From an uncultured Lacticaseibacillus sp. (GTDB lineage: Bacteria > Bacillota > Bacilli > Lactobacillales > Lactobacillaceae), in the NCBI GenBank assembly GCA_934293835.1, contig CAKQZO010000022.1:1-16848 (forward strand): a stretch of DNA of 16,848 bases, in the 5' to 3' direction. The position numbers and the translations under genes are program-made. Each line of letters opens with the position of its first letter. The stretch's first letter is position 1. Below the pieces are notes generated by a model. That model made no database searches and was not told the origin of the DNA. It saw only the letters and a list, made by a program, of their open reading frames with translations. This document shows positions 1 through 7,470 of this stretch, piece by piece.

Positions 1-456
1 CGCTGATAAGTGAGCGGATACTTCTTTAGGATAGTGAAGGTTGAGCTCATACCGATTAAGATCGCAGTGAATCTGTTTTGTTATGTAATTGACTGCACAT
101 ACTTCAAAACTCAGTTCAGGTGTGTTGATCTGACGTAACAAGCGTACACGATGGAGCAGTTCTATATATTCAGCTTGTTGTGGAATGGTAATCTCAGTCA
201 ATGTACTATTATTACCTGGCTGTTGAAAAAAAGCGCTTAGTTTATCTAACACAGCGTGTATAAGTCGGGTTGCAAGATCGGTCTTGTCTTGATAGTGATG
301 ATAGAACGTTGTTTGGCCGATCATAGCTTCATCGACTATGCGTAGAATTGTAATGTTGGCATATGGCTCTTGTTCAAGTAATTTGAAGAACGCTTTTTCA
401 ATTGCTAAGTGCGTTTTAATTACTCGTAGATCTGTATTGTTGTTCACCAATTCCAT
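1..456 (-). CDS. TetR/AcrR-family transcriptional regulator, C-terminus cut by window edge
   Basis: The minus strand is open for 152 codons from an ATG at 456 to the window edge, with no stop. Residues about 12-58 form a TetR helix-turn-helix: an IEKAFFKLLEQEPYANIT segment, then ILRIVDEAMIGQTTFYHHYQDK, which matches the family's recognition-helix signature (xxTFYxHYxDK). An AGAGG ribosome site sits 5 bases upstream of the ATG. The remainder is a helical, less conserved ligand-binding region (LLHRVRLLRQI). Such proteins are dimeric repressors released by a small ligand; the ligand cannot be read from sequence. It diverges from the pilus operon, and a nested palindrome lies between the two, so control of the pilus genes and of itself is a reasonable inference. 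Family assignment is firm; target and ligand are unknown. Confidence 0.88.
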   Translation of the reverse strand, partial: MELVNNNTDLRVIKTHLAIEKAFFKLLEQEPYANITILRIVDEAMIGQTTFYHHYQDKTDLATRLIHAVLDKLSAFFQQPGNNSTLTEITIPQQAEYIELLHRVRLLRQINTPELSFEVCAVNYITKQIHCDLNRYELNLHYPKEVSAHLSA

Positions 457-534
457 CGATACCTCTAAAGCATTGATTTTGGATGCTCGCTACCAGTTAT
501 TTGAAACTAGTATGCGTACAGTTTAGCGCATAGG

Positions 535-566
535 AGTATAAGAATGCCAATGTTTTATAGGCCAAT
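535..566 (-). promoter_or_regulatory. Possible promoter of the TetR-family gene
   Basis: On the minus strand TTGGCC (566-561) and TATACT (540-535) could act as -35 and -10, though the 20-bp spacing is long. The -35 falls in the left arm of the nested palindrome, the mirror image of the arrangement on the pilus side, which fits autoregulation. Weak evidence from sequence alone. Confidence 0.25.
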
Positions 567-608
567 AACTGTTATATGTACCATAAGGTCCATATAACAG
601 TTATTGGC
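561..608. promoter_or_regulatory. Nested palindrome, candidate TetR-type operator
   Basis: Two perfect 18-base arms (561-578 and 591-608) flank a 12-base centre that adds three more pairs around an ATAA loop. Each arm contains its own 11-base odd palindrome, ATAACTGTTAT at 565-575 and ATAACAGTTAT at 594-604, with centres 29 bp apart. There is no T-run on either strand, so an intrinsic terminator is unlikely. The position between the divergent TetR gene and the pilus operon suggests a paired operator. Confidence 0.6.
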
Positions 609-633
609 ACACAAATAATTTGAATTTGATATT
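604..633 (+). promoter_or_regulatory. Possible promoter of the pilus operon
   Basis: TTGGCA (604-609) resembles a -35 box (5 of 6) and GATATT (628-633) a weak -10 box, at 18-bp spacing. The -35 overlaps the right arm of the 561-608 palindrome, so an occupied operator would block it. A second, weaker -35-like TTGACT lies at 688-693 without a clear -10. This would leave a leader of about 120 bases before the first pilus gene, in which I see no clear structure. Confidence 0.35.
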
Positions 634-761
634 ATACTTCAACTTAAGTAGAGACTGTGGCTTTTATGATCGTGTGTGTCTAAAAACTTGACTTAAATCC
701 AGGCATCGATAGGTAGTTACGTTAGACGGGTTTCATATTTGTTAAGCGGGGTAGCACATTA

Positions 762-3545
762 ATGAAACGAGTAGAGCAATATCGGAGACAAATCGCGACC
801 GGAAGGCATCCATTATTGCGGACGATGCAATTGATTCTGGTAGGAGTATTGATGACGTTCTTGGCGGCGTCCACCCCAGCCAAGAAGACGACGGCCGACG
901 ATACAGTAAATGCTAGTGCGAGCTCGGCGAGCTCATTGATTTTGTCGCCGGAAGCGCGTGGTGAAGTATCAATGTCTGTCACCAGCTCATCGGGTGCTAA
1001 ATACGAGACGCTAAATGGGACAAACGGTGGTGCAGCAACTGAGCCCGGTGCCAATGAGACGACATGGGACGCATGGAAGAAGACAACAAACACGTATATG
1101 ATGTTCGCTTCTGGCGCCAAAATGCATGGGGTGGGGCTGACTGCGGTTGCTCCAAGTAGGGCTTGGCCTAACCAAGACGAGTCGTTTCAAGGCAATGACA
1201 CTGACTATACCATCAGCTTAGATTACAGTAATGTCGGCTATTATAACTTCTCGACTTCTGGTCAGCCAGATTTGAAACCAGTAGGCGCGAAAATCACCAT
1301 TACTGATATCAAATACGGGACTAATCCAAGTTGGGTCGGTCAGAATACGGTGCCGTACATCATCTTCTCGGATAACCTGTATTCTGGGGTGAAGTACGGT
1401 CGCATCAAGAGTATGAAAATCGGTATCAGCTTCTATGATGCCGATACGCAACAAGTCATTAATTTTGATGGTAGTAATGCAGTCTTCAGCTTTAACTCAC
1501 TCAACTCGAATCAAGGTTCACAGCGTGACCCTGAAGGCTCTACCGAGTATGCAGGGACTGCTGCGGGGACAGCAAGTGGGAAGCTATCACCTAATTCCTT
1601 GCTCGAATATAGTGCAGCGGGTATAGGCGGTGCATCGTATACAGCAGGTACCTATTACGGACGTAGCAATGACTTTGACGATAATCTCGGTAGCAGTACT
1701 TTTGAGAATGCGACAGTCACGTTCCCACTGACTGGAACAACCAATACCTTTAGATTTGGTTCCGTTTTCGGGTCAGCGTGGAACGCCTTCTCTAGCTCGG
1801 CGAATTACCCAACTGGCCAATCGGCACCAAGTAAAACCGTCGAACCACTGAAACAGTATCAAGCAGGCGATACCTGGAATAACCCGACTGGCGCGACGGC
1901 AGAATTCGCGCAACGCTACGACAATGACCTCGACCGGTACAACGATGGTGCCGATTTATGGTCCTATCAGAATGCCCAGTCTGGCCATGACCCAGATAAT
2001 GGGGACTTGAATGCCGGCATTCCGGCTAAAGCTGACCGGTATGTTGAGACGGGCAAGGAGTATTACTACTACATCAATCAGCCGACAATCGACTTGCAGA
2101 CGCAAGGCCTGATCTTGCCAGACGGTTATGAAATCGACGATACGTTGCCAGAAGGCACTGAGGTTGAAAGCGTCGAGCTGTATAACCTTGATGGGAGTCG
2201 CATCAATAATGCGTTTGAGACGCAACCTCAGGCAGGGACACAAGATCTGGCTTTAAAACTTACAGACAGTGCAACTGAGGCAATTAATGGCTTATCTAAG
2301 GAAACCAACTACTACGGTAAGGACTTCACCGTACGCGTGAAGTTTAAGGTCACCAATACGACATCGGATAATATCAAGGATTTGATGGCCAACCAAGCAT
2401 CGTCGAAGTTCTTTTACAGTTCACTGAATGCGCCATATACGGCGACCTCTAACCTAGTGCATATCCGCGTCAAAGACGTGACTCAGACGTTGAACTTCAA
2501 GAAGATCACCGAGAATGGTTCACCGCTACAAGGCGCCGAGTTCGACTTGTTTGCCCCCAATGGCGACAAGGTCAATGATGCCACCATCACCTCTGATGCC
2601 AATGGTTTGTTCAGTGTGTCGGCTAAGCAGTTTGCCGACGGGACCTATACGCTTCGCGAAACTAAGGCACCAGCTGGTTATGCGAAGCAAGATTATGAGG
2701 TGCAAGTTAAAGACGGCAAGATCGTCGGCGGGAACGTGAGCGTCGATGGTGATGTTGCCAAGGTCGTCGATAAGAAGCAAACGGCGAAACTTGTGCTCAA
2801 GAAGCGCGACAAGGCATCACAGAAGATGCTTGCCGGCGCTGAATTCACGATTTATAAGCAGGATAACAGCCAATTGGGAGACCCTGTTAAGACGGTTGAG
2901 ACTGGCAACAACGGGGAAGTGACTGTTGATGATCTGGATTGGGAGGCCACATACTGGGTTGTCGAGACGAAAGCACCAGCTGGCTATAAGTTACCTGATC
3001 CGCAAGACGCCAAGAATTGGCAATTAGTCAGTTTCGATAAAACCGAGTTGACGAAGGAGCTGATCTTCGACGACGAGATGAACGTGTTGAACATCCGCCT
3101 GCAGAAAGTCGACTCGTGGACCAATAAGCAATTGGCTGGCGCTGAATTTGAATTGACGGGGCCGGATGGCTACGCACAGACCCAGCAGTCGACAGACGAT
3201 CGTGATGCGAATTACAACCTACAGTTCACCGCATTGGTGCCGGGCCAGACTTATACGCTTAAAGAAAAACAGGCGCCAGCAGGTTATGTGACGGATAAGC
3301 GAGAATATCCAGTCGTCGTTGCCAGTGACGGCCAGACAGTTAAGATCGCCGATCAGACTTTTAATGTGACGGCGCAAGGAGATGTGAACGTCGCCGGAGT
3401 CTATGAACTCAAGAACGATCCGCAGACGGTTTTGCCACACACCGGCGGCAGTGGCATGTTCGGCACCTTGATGCTGGCAGTGGCCTTGTTGAGCAGTGCT
3501 GCAGGCATAGCCTGGTATCGGCAACACGGGGGTGACCAAGCATGA
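762..3545 (+). CDS. LPxTG-anchored pilus tip-type adhesin with three Cna-B/SpaA-like domains
   Basis: This 927-residue protein is the first and largest of a four-gene pilus operon, in the place that spaC occupies in the Lacticaseibacillus rhamnosus spaCBA-srtC cluster. It has a long basic n-region and hydrophobic core (about 22-37) as signal peptide, then a novel-looking region of some 380 residues rich in Ser, Asn, Tyr and Gly. A fimbrial D2-like segment starts near 425 (ETGKEYYYYI, DDTLPEGTEV). Three Cna-B/SpaA-like domains start near 574, 675 and 775, each with a lysine strand, an AGAEF or QGAEF strand and an E-box (ETKAPAGY, or EKQAPAGY in the third) as expected for isopeptide formation. 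LPHTGG at 891-896, a hydrophobic helix and a charged tail complete the sorting signal. I find no vWA/MIDAS (DxSxS) motif, unlike SpaC. The ribosome site (AGCGGGG) is weak. The surface-adhesin role is secure; the ligand is unknown. Confidence 0.85.
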   Translation: MKRVEQYRRQIATGRHPLLRTMQLILVGVLMTFLAASTPAKKTTADDTVNASASSASSLILSPEARGEVSMSVTSSSGAKYETLNGTNGGAATEPGANETTWDAWKKTTNTYMMFASGAKMHGVGLTAVAPSRAWPNQDESFQGNDTDYTISLDYSNVGYYNFSTSGQPDLKPVGAKITITDIKYGTNPSWVGQNTVPYIIFSDNLYSGVKYGRIKSMKIGISFYDADTQQVINFDGSNAVFSFNSLNSNQGSQRDPEGSTEYAGTAAGTASGKLSPNSLLEYSAAGIGGASYTAGTYYGRSNDFDDNLGSSTFENATVTFPLTGTTNTFRFGSVFGSAWNAFSSSANYPTGQSAPSKTVEPLKQYQAGDTWNNPTGATAEFAQRYDNDLDRYNDGADLWSYQNAQSGHDPDNGDLNAGIPAKADRYVETGKEYYYYINQPTIDLQTQGLILPDGYEIDDTLPEGTEVESVELYNLDGSRINNAFETQPQAGTQDLALKLTDSATEAINGLSKETNYYGKDFTVRVKFKVTNTTSDNIKDLMANQASSKFFYSSLNAPYTATSNLVHIRVKDVTQTLNFKKITENGSPLQGAEFDLFAPNGDKVNDATITSDANGLFSVSAKQFADGTYTLRETKAPAGYAKQDYEVQVKDGKIVGGNVSVDGDVAKVVDKKQTAKLVLKKRDKASQKMLAGAEFTIYKQDNSQLGDPVKTVETGNNGEVTVDDLDWEATYWVVETKAPAGYKLPDPQDAKNWQLVSFDKTELTKELIFDDEMNVLNIRLQKVDSWTNKQLAGAEFELTGPDGYAQTQQSTDDRDANYNLQFTALVPGQTYTLKEKQAPAGYVTDKREYPVVVASDGQTVKIADQTFNVTAQGDVNVAGVYELKNDPQTVLPHTGGSGMFGTLMLAVALLSSAAGIAWYRQHGGDQA

Positions 3546-4972
3546 TGAAGATCCGTACAACCATGATGGCCCTCTTGTTGGGATTCATTGCATGCGTCGG
3601 GGTGCTGGTGATGCCACCGCAACCGGTGCAAGCCGCAGCGCCGACCCAAGTCGATGTCGTACTGCACAAGCTGTTGTTTGAAGACACGGCACCTGATGCA
3701 CAGGCCAATGATGGCACAACGCAGCCGGATTATACCCAAGTGAGTCGTCCGCTTAACGGCGTGACGTTCACCGCGTATGACGTTACGACTGACTTTTGGA
3801 AAAAAGTTGATGCTGGTGCGAGCATGCAACACGCGCAAGCCGCATTGGCCGAAGTTGATTATCAGCCAACCAATGGCAGTCGCGTGCAAAGTGCGGTCAC
3901 CGCAGGCCTTGGACAAGCGACGTTCAGTCACTTGCCGCTGCACCGCGACGGGCGCTACGCCGTCTATCTATTCAAGGAAAGCACGACGCCAGATGGTATC
4001 ACCGCCAGTCAGAACTTGGTGGTGGTGATGCCGGGCGCTAACGGTAAGGTCCAGTCACGTTTAGACCTATACCCGAAGAACGTCCAGACTGGTGGCCACA
4101 CGACGATCACCAAAACGATCACCAACGGCCGTACCAGTTTCGACGATGGCGAAGCGATCCCTTACCAGATCAAGGTGAAGATCCCAGCCGATATCGGCGC
4201 GATGACGACTTTTGCCGTTGGGGATGTGGCCGATGCGCGTTTGCAGCGCGTCGGTGGGCTCACCGTCAAGCTCGATGGACACGACGCGACGGGCATGTAT
4301 CATGTGACGCAGTCCAGTGCCCGTGCGTTCCGGTTGACGTTTGACCCGACACAGCTGACAGGCCATGCAGGCCAGACCTTGGTCGTGTCTTACACGATGC
4401 GGATCAAGGCAGGCACGACGCCAGATGTGCCACTGGTCAACCAGGCGACGGTGTATCCCGGCGGGCATGACCCGCAGACCGATAACGCGGTGGTGGTCAC
4501 CGGCGGGAAGGTGTTTGAGAAAGTCGACGCCAAAGCCAAGGACACGTTGTTACAAGGGGCGACTTTTGTCGTGCGTGACGCGGCAGGCCGCTACTTGGTC
4601 CAAGGGGCACACGGCTGGCGCTGGCGGTCAGGCACTGCGCAACAAGCGGGGCTATACCGACTCGTTTCCGACAAGAACGGGCGTTTTGCGGTCACCGGCT
4701 TGAAGGCAGGCCAGTATGCACTGGTCGAAGTCAAAGCCCCGCGCGGTTATCTACTCAACCGCAAGGCCGTCGCGTTCACCGTGGTCAATGGTGAGTACAC
4801 CCGCGGGCAAGCGAGTCCGTACAGGGTCGTCAACGTCCATGCACCAAACAAGCCGGTCCCGCCAGGCCTCTTGCCGCTGACAGGCAATGCGCTGGCTGGT
4901 TGGCTAACCATATTGGGTCTGATCTTGGTCGCCATGCTTGTGGTGCTCAAGCTAAAAACCAAAAAAGTGTAA
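3542..4972 (+). CDS. LPxTG pilin, likely basal/ancillary subunit (SpaB position)
   Basis: The 476-residue product has a signal peptide (about 1-32, ending PVQAAA), an N-terminal pilin domain (VDVVLHKLLF, then PLNGVTFTAYDV), a YPKN pilin motif at 177-180, a D2-type isopeptide domain (about 182-320) and a C-terminal Cna-B domain with E-box glutamate E396 (VEVKAPRGY). The sorting signal is LPLTGN at 444-449 plus a membrane helix and KLKTKKV tail. A short proline-bearing stretch (KPVPPG) precedes it, a trait often seen in basal pilins. The start overlaps the adhesin stop as ATGA, and GGGGGTGA upstream is the ribosome site, so translation is probably coupled; a second ATG three bases on is also possible. 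Gene order suggests the basal subunit, but the YPKN motif and three-domain layout also fit a shaft pilin, so the role is uncertain. Confidence 0.8.
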   Translation: MMKIRTTMMALLLGFIACVGVLVMPPQPVQAAAPTQVDVVLHKLLFEDTAPDAQANDGTTQPDYTQVSRPLNGVTFTAYDVTTDFWKKVDAGASMQHAQAALAEVDYQPTNGSRVQSAVTAGLGQATFSHLPLHRDGRYAVYLFKESTTPDGITASQNLVVVMPGANGKVQSRLDLYPKNVQTGGHTTITKTITNGRTSFDDGEAIPYQIKVKIPADIGAMTTFAVGDVADARLQRVGGLTVKLDGHDATGMYHVTQSSARAFRLTFDPTQLTGHAGQTLVVSYTMRIKAGTTPDVPLVNQATVYPGGHDPQTDNAVVVTGGKVFEKVDAKAKDTLLQGATFVVRDAAGRYLVQGAHGWRWRSGTAQQAGLYRLVSDKNGRFAVTGLKAGQYALVEVKAPRGYLLNRKAVAFTVVNGEYTRGQASPYRVVNVHAPNKPVPPGLLPLTGNALAGWLTILGLILVAMLVVLKLKTKKV

Positions 4973-4997
4973 CAGGGGAAAGAAAGGGAGATAATTT

Positions 4998-6089
4998 ATG
5001 ACACATTCAGTTCTGAAGAAGGCACTGACGCTGGTCGGTGCCGCCGTATTGGCCTTACCATTGGCAGCCGGGGCGTTAGGGAGTCACTCGGTTGCAGCTG
5101 CGACAGAGACACCGGACACACAAAATGTCACGTTAACGAAGTACGCTTATACGAACGGGCAGATTGGTAATACCTCACCAAACTCAGCGGATGATTTAAC
5201 GAAAACACCGGATGAACAACAAGACCGGGTTGCTGGGGTCAAGTTCACTGCGTATAACGTGACCGATCAATACTGGACGGGTATCGAGAACGGTGATTTT
5301 ACTTCCAGCGTGCAAGCTTCACAGTTTACCAAGAACGATAACGATATCGTCAAAGCTGATGTGACTGATGCCAATGGGCAGATCAACTATAAAGACTTGC
5401 CAACGCATTATGACTTTAATGGCAAAAACAAAGCGGCTGTATATCTGTTCGTCGAAGACCCAACAACGGCGCCAGACTATGATTCAGAAACCACTGAATT
5501 TATTCTGTCGCTGCCGGTAAAGACTAGTGACGGTCAGTATCCTAAAGATGTTTATGTCTATCCAAAGAACTTATCCACGCAAACCTACGACCTCGAATTC
5601 ACCAAGGAAGACGCCGAGACTGGCGCGACCTTAGCTAACGCTGAATTCCAGATCAAGAACAAAGCCGGTCAGTATGCACAGGTGCAAGATGCTACCGACA
5701 ACAAGGTGACTGGTTTCTCTGCTGACCCAGCGCAAGTCAAGTGGGTCCAAGACGCCAGTGATGCGACGACATTCGTGTCGGATAACGACGGTAAGTTTGG
5801 GTTCACGTCTTACGCTGAAACGGTCCGTGATGGTGCGACTTGGGGCTTGAAGAAGTCCGCTGATTATATGTACATCGAAACCAAAGCGCCGAATGGTTAT
5901 GATAAGGTCGATGAAGCGACGATCAACACCCAAAACGGGGATAAAGATGACAGCTTAGTCGTCAAGGATACCCCACAAGGGCTACTACCACATACCGGTG
6001 GTACAGGCATCATCGCCTTTATCGTACTGGGTGTTGCATTAGTTGCTATCGGCGGCGTGGCATACACGAAGCGTCGCGTGCGCTTCTAG
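4998..6089 (+). CDS. Major (backbone) pilin, SpaA-like
   Basis: This 363-residue protein carries a signal peptide (about 1-35), an N-terminal pilin domain beginning with VTLTKYAY, and a textbook pilin motif VYVYPKN whose lysine K190 would be the acceptor for the next subunit's threonine. A Cna-B domain follows (from about 196, with E294 in YIETKAPNGY), then LPHTGG at 330-335, a hydrophobic helix and a KRRVRF tail. Two-domain layout, size and location just before the class C sortase match SpaA backbone pilins such as that of L. rhamnosus GG. The ribosome site AAAGGGAG lies 7 bases before the ATG, the best in the operon, fitting the need for many copies. The sortase should link K190 of one copy to the LPHT threonine of another to build the shaft. 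Confidence 0.87.
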   Translation: MTHSVLKKALTLVGAAVLALPLAAGALGSHSVAAATETPDTQNVTLTKYAYTNGQIGNTSPNSADDLTKTPDEQQDRVAGVKFTAYNVTDQYWTGIENGDFTSSVQASQFTKNDNDIVKADVTDANGQINYKDLPTHYDFNGKNKAAVYLFVEDPTTAPDYDSETTEFILSLPVKTSDGQYPKDVYVYPKNLSTQTYDLEFTKEDAETGATLANAEFQIKNKAGQYAQVQDATDNKVTGFSADPAQVKWVQDASDATTFVSDNDGKFGFTSYAETVRDGATWGLKKSADYMYIETKAPNGYDKVDEATINTQNGDKDDSLVVKDTPQGLLPHTGGTGIIAFIVLGVALVAIGGVAYTKRRVRF

Positions 6090-6096
6090 CGCGCAT

Positions 6097-7185
6097 ATGC
6101 CAAGGCGCAGGACGAAGAAACCACTCGGTATCGTCGATTGGGCGATCATGTTACTGGTCGTTGCAGGGCTGGGGGTCTTGGCTTATCCATTCGTGAGCGA
6201 TGCTTATGCGTCGTATCGTAATCAGCAGGTCATTGACAGCTATCAAGCGCAAGAAACCAAGAAGAACGCCAAAGCCTTACAAGCCGAGTACCGTGCTTAC
6301 CAGAAGAAGAACCAGGCGTTACTCAAGGCGGATCAGCCGCCGGGGCTGAGTCAGTTCAACAATGCGGTCAATACCGAAGGGACGGCCAACACAGACGCCA
6401 AGCGTGACCAGAAGAAGCTGACGACCGAGACGATCGCCCGCCTGACGATCCCGCGCATCGGTGTGAGCCTGCCTATCTTCGAGCGGACCACCGATTGGCT
6501 GTTGCAGTTCGGGGTGTGCTTGCTGGATGGGACCAGCTATCCGACTGGCGGCAAAGGCACGCATGCGGTGCTTTCTGGGCATCGCGGCGTACCGAATGCG
6601 ACGCTGTTCACCCGCTTGCCTGAGCTCAAGTCCGGCGACAAGTTCTTCATCAAGATCGGCGGCAGGACGCTGGCGTATCAAGTGTTCAAACGCCAGGTGA
6701 TCGAACCGACTGATATCACCAAGTTGAAGCCTGTAGCCGGGCAAGACTTGGTCACGTTGATGACTTGCACGCCGTACATGGTCAACTCACAACGCCTGTT
6801 GATTACCGGCCGCCGGGTGCCGTATCACGCCGCAGACGCGCAAGTCTCGCGGTGGGTCGCCTTGTGGAACAAGCTCAAGCTAGTTGTGTGGGCCTTGGCG
6901 GGGCTGGTGCTGCTGGCATTGTTGGGACGCATGGGACGTAACTTGATGATCGCCAGGACGTTGTATCAACTCGATATCCCGGCAGTCGCCACCGCCGTAG
7001 TGGTCGCACGCGGTCGGCATCAGCGCCACTTGGCGGCTGATGACGCCGGCGTATACAGTGCGCAGCTACCAGGCGGGCGCTATCGCGTTGCGATAACGAC
7101 TGCACGAGGGGTTGAAACTTATCGGGCATATGTGAAACACCGACGTGATCGTCGGTTCACGCTGAAACGGCGTCGGCATGAATGA
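6097..7185 (+). CDS. srtC: Class C (pilus-polymerising) sortase with C-terminal extension
   Basis: Transpeptidase that joins the pilins of this operon. From the ATG at 6097 it has 362 residues: an N-terminal membrane helix (about 12-30), a charged stalk, and the catalytic core with H162 (LSGHRG), C224 (TLMTCTPY) and R233 (SQRLLITGRR), the full sortase triad. A second membrane helix spans about 262-280. The usual class C lid triad DP(F/W/Y) is not visible; the nearest is D79-Q-P. Beyond the last helix are 82 basic residues containing a beta-rich segment (AGVYSAQLPGGRYRV) resembling a small transthyretin or Cna-B-like fold, predicted cytoplasmic. A TTG start at 6043 would overlap the pilin gene; I prefer 6097, 7 bases after the pilin stop, although no good ribosome site precedes it, so coupling is likely. 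Function is firm, extension unexplained. Confidence 0.88.
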   Translation: MPRRRTKKPLGIVDWAIMLLVVAGLGVLAYPFVSDAYASYRNQQVIDSYQAQETKKNAKALQAEYRAYQKKNQALLKADQPPGLSQFNNAVNTEGTANTDAKRDQKKLTTETIARLTIPRIGVSLPIFERTTDWLLQFGVCLLDGTSYPTGGKGTHAVLSGHRGVPNATLFTRLPELKSGDKFFIKIGGRTLAYQVFKRQVIEPTDITKLKPVAGQDLVTLMTCTPYMVNSQRLLITGRRVPYHAADAQVSRWVALWNKLKLVVWALAGLVLLALLGRMGRNLMIARTLYQLDIPAVATAVVVARGRHQRHLAADDAGVYSAQLPGGRYRVAITTARGVETYRAYVKHRRDRRFTLKRRRHE

Positions 7186-7200
7186 AATCGCGTGTCTGTA

Positions 7201-7376
7201 TGGTCAAGGTGGCGAGCCCGTCACCGGTCAAGGTCACCTCTTCGCACCTTGGCCATCTTACACGTAATTCTCTGTGCCTCCGCACAGCGACCTACACTCC
7301 CAAACTAAAGCGCGCAAGCGGTCGTGCCCTTCGCAGGGTCCCCCAAGACCTGAGCTGTGGCCTACCGCCCACCGTT
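7201..7376 (+). ncRNA. Candidate structured RNA or leader, no family recognised
   Basis: This GC-rich stretch has no convincing coding frame but many hairpins. An 11-bp helix pairs 7201-7211 with 7245-7255 and continues after one bulged base. CTGTGC (7272-7277) pairs with GCACAG (7282-7287). CGC(GCAA)GCG lies at 7311-7320, and CCCT(TCGC)AGGG at 7327-7338 sits inside a GGTC/GACC closing stem (7320-7323 with 7347-7350). CACAGC (7283-7288) could instead pair with GCTGTG (7354-7359), giving two exclusive folds. A terminator follows directly. It could be the pilus operon's 3' end, a separate small RNA, or a regulatory leader of the EAL gene. I recognise no known riboswitch, 6S, SRP or RNase P signature. 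Confidence 0.4.
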
Positions 7377-7408
7377 TTGACTCACCTGTCATGGGTGAGT
7401 TTTTTTGT
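7377..7408 (+). terminator. Intrinsic terminator after the pilus operon
   Basis: ACTCACC (7380-7386) pairs with GGTGAGT (7394-7400) around a 7-base loop, and a run of T follows at once (7400-7406). Because it lies just ahead of the EAL gene it may end pilus transcription or act as an attenuator. Confidence 0.85.
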
Positions 7409-7470
7409 AAGATATCAGAGATGTTGAAGGTGCAATGCGTGAGCTTGTGAATTCAGTTCTAGGAGGGCGT

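Noticed and set aside
722..1120. Minus-strand open frame of 132 codons within the adhesin gene
   Set aside because: It lies opposite the adhesin signal and head region, has no ribosome site or recognisable domain, and is explained by the coding bias of the plus-strand gene.
3401..3943. Minus-strand open frame of 180 codons spanning the adhesin/pilin junction
   Set aside because: Cysteine- and histidine-rich with no domain; shadow of two well-supported, coupled plus-strand genes.
7201..7376. Known riboswitch, cyclic di-GMP sensor, SRP RNA, 6S or RNase P
   Set aside because: I looked for their conserved core sequences on both strands and found none, so I left the element unnamed.
7182..7427. 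Open frame of 81 codons overlapping the sortase stop as ATGA
   Set aside because: It reads through the hairpin-rich region and the intrinsic terminator, and its product has no recognisable domain. Structure in the RNA explains the region better.
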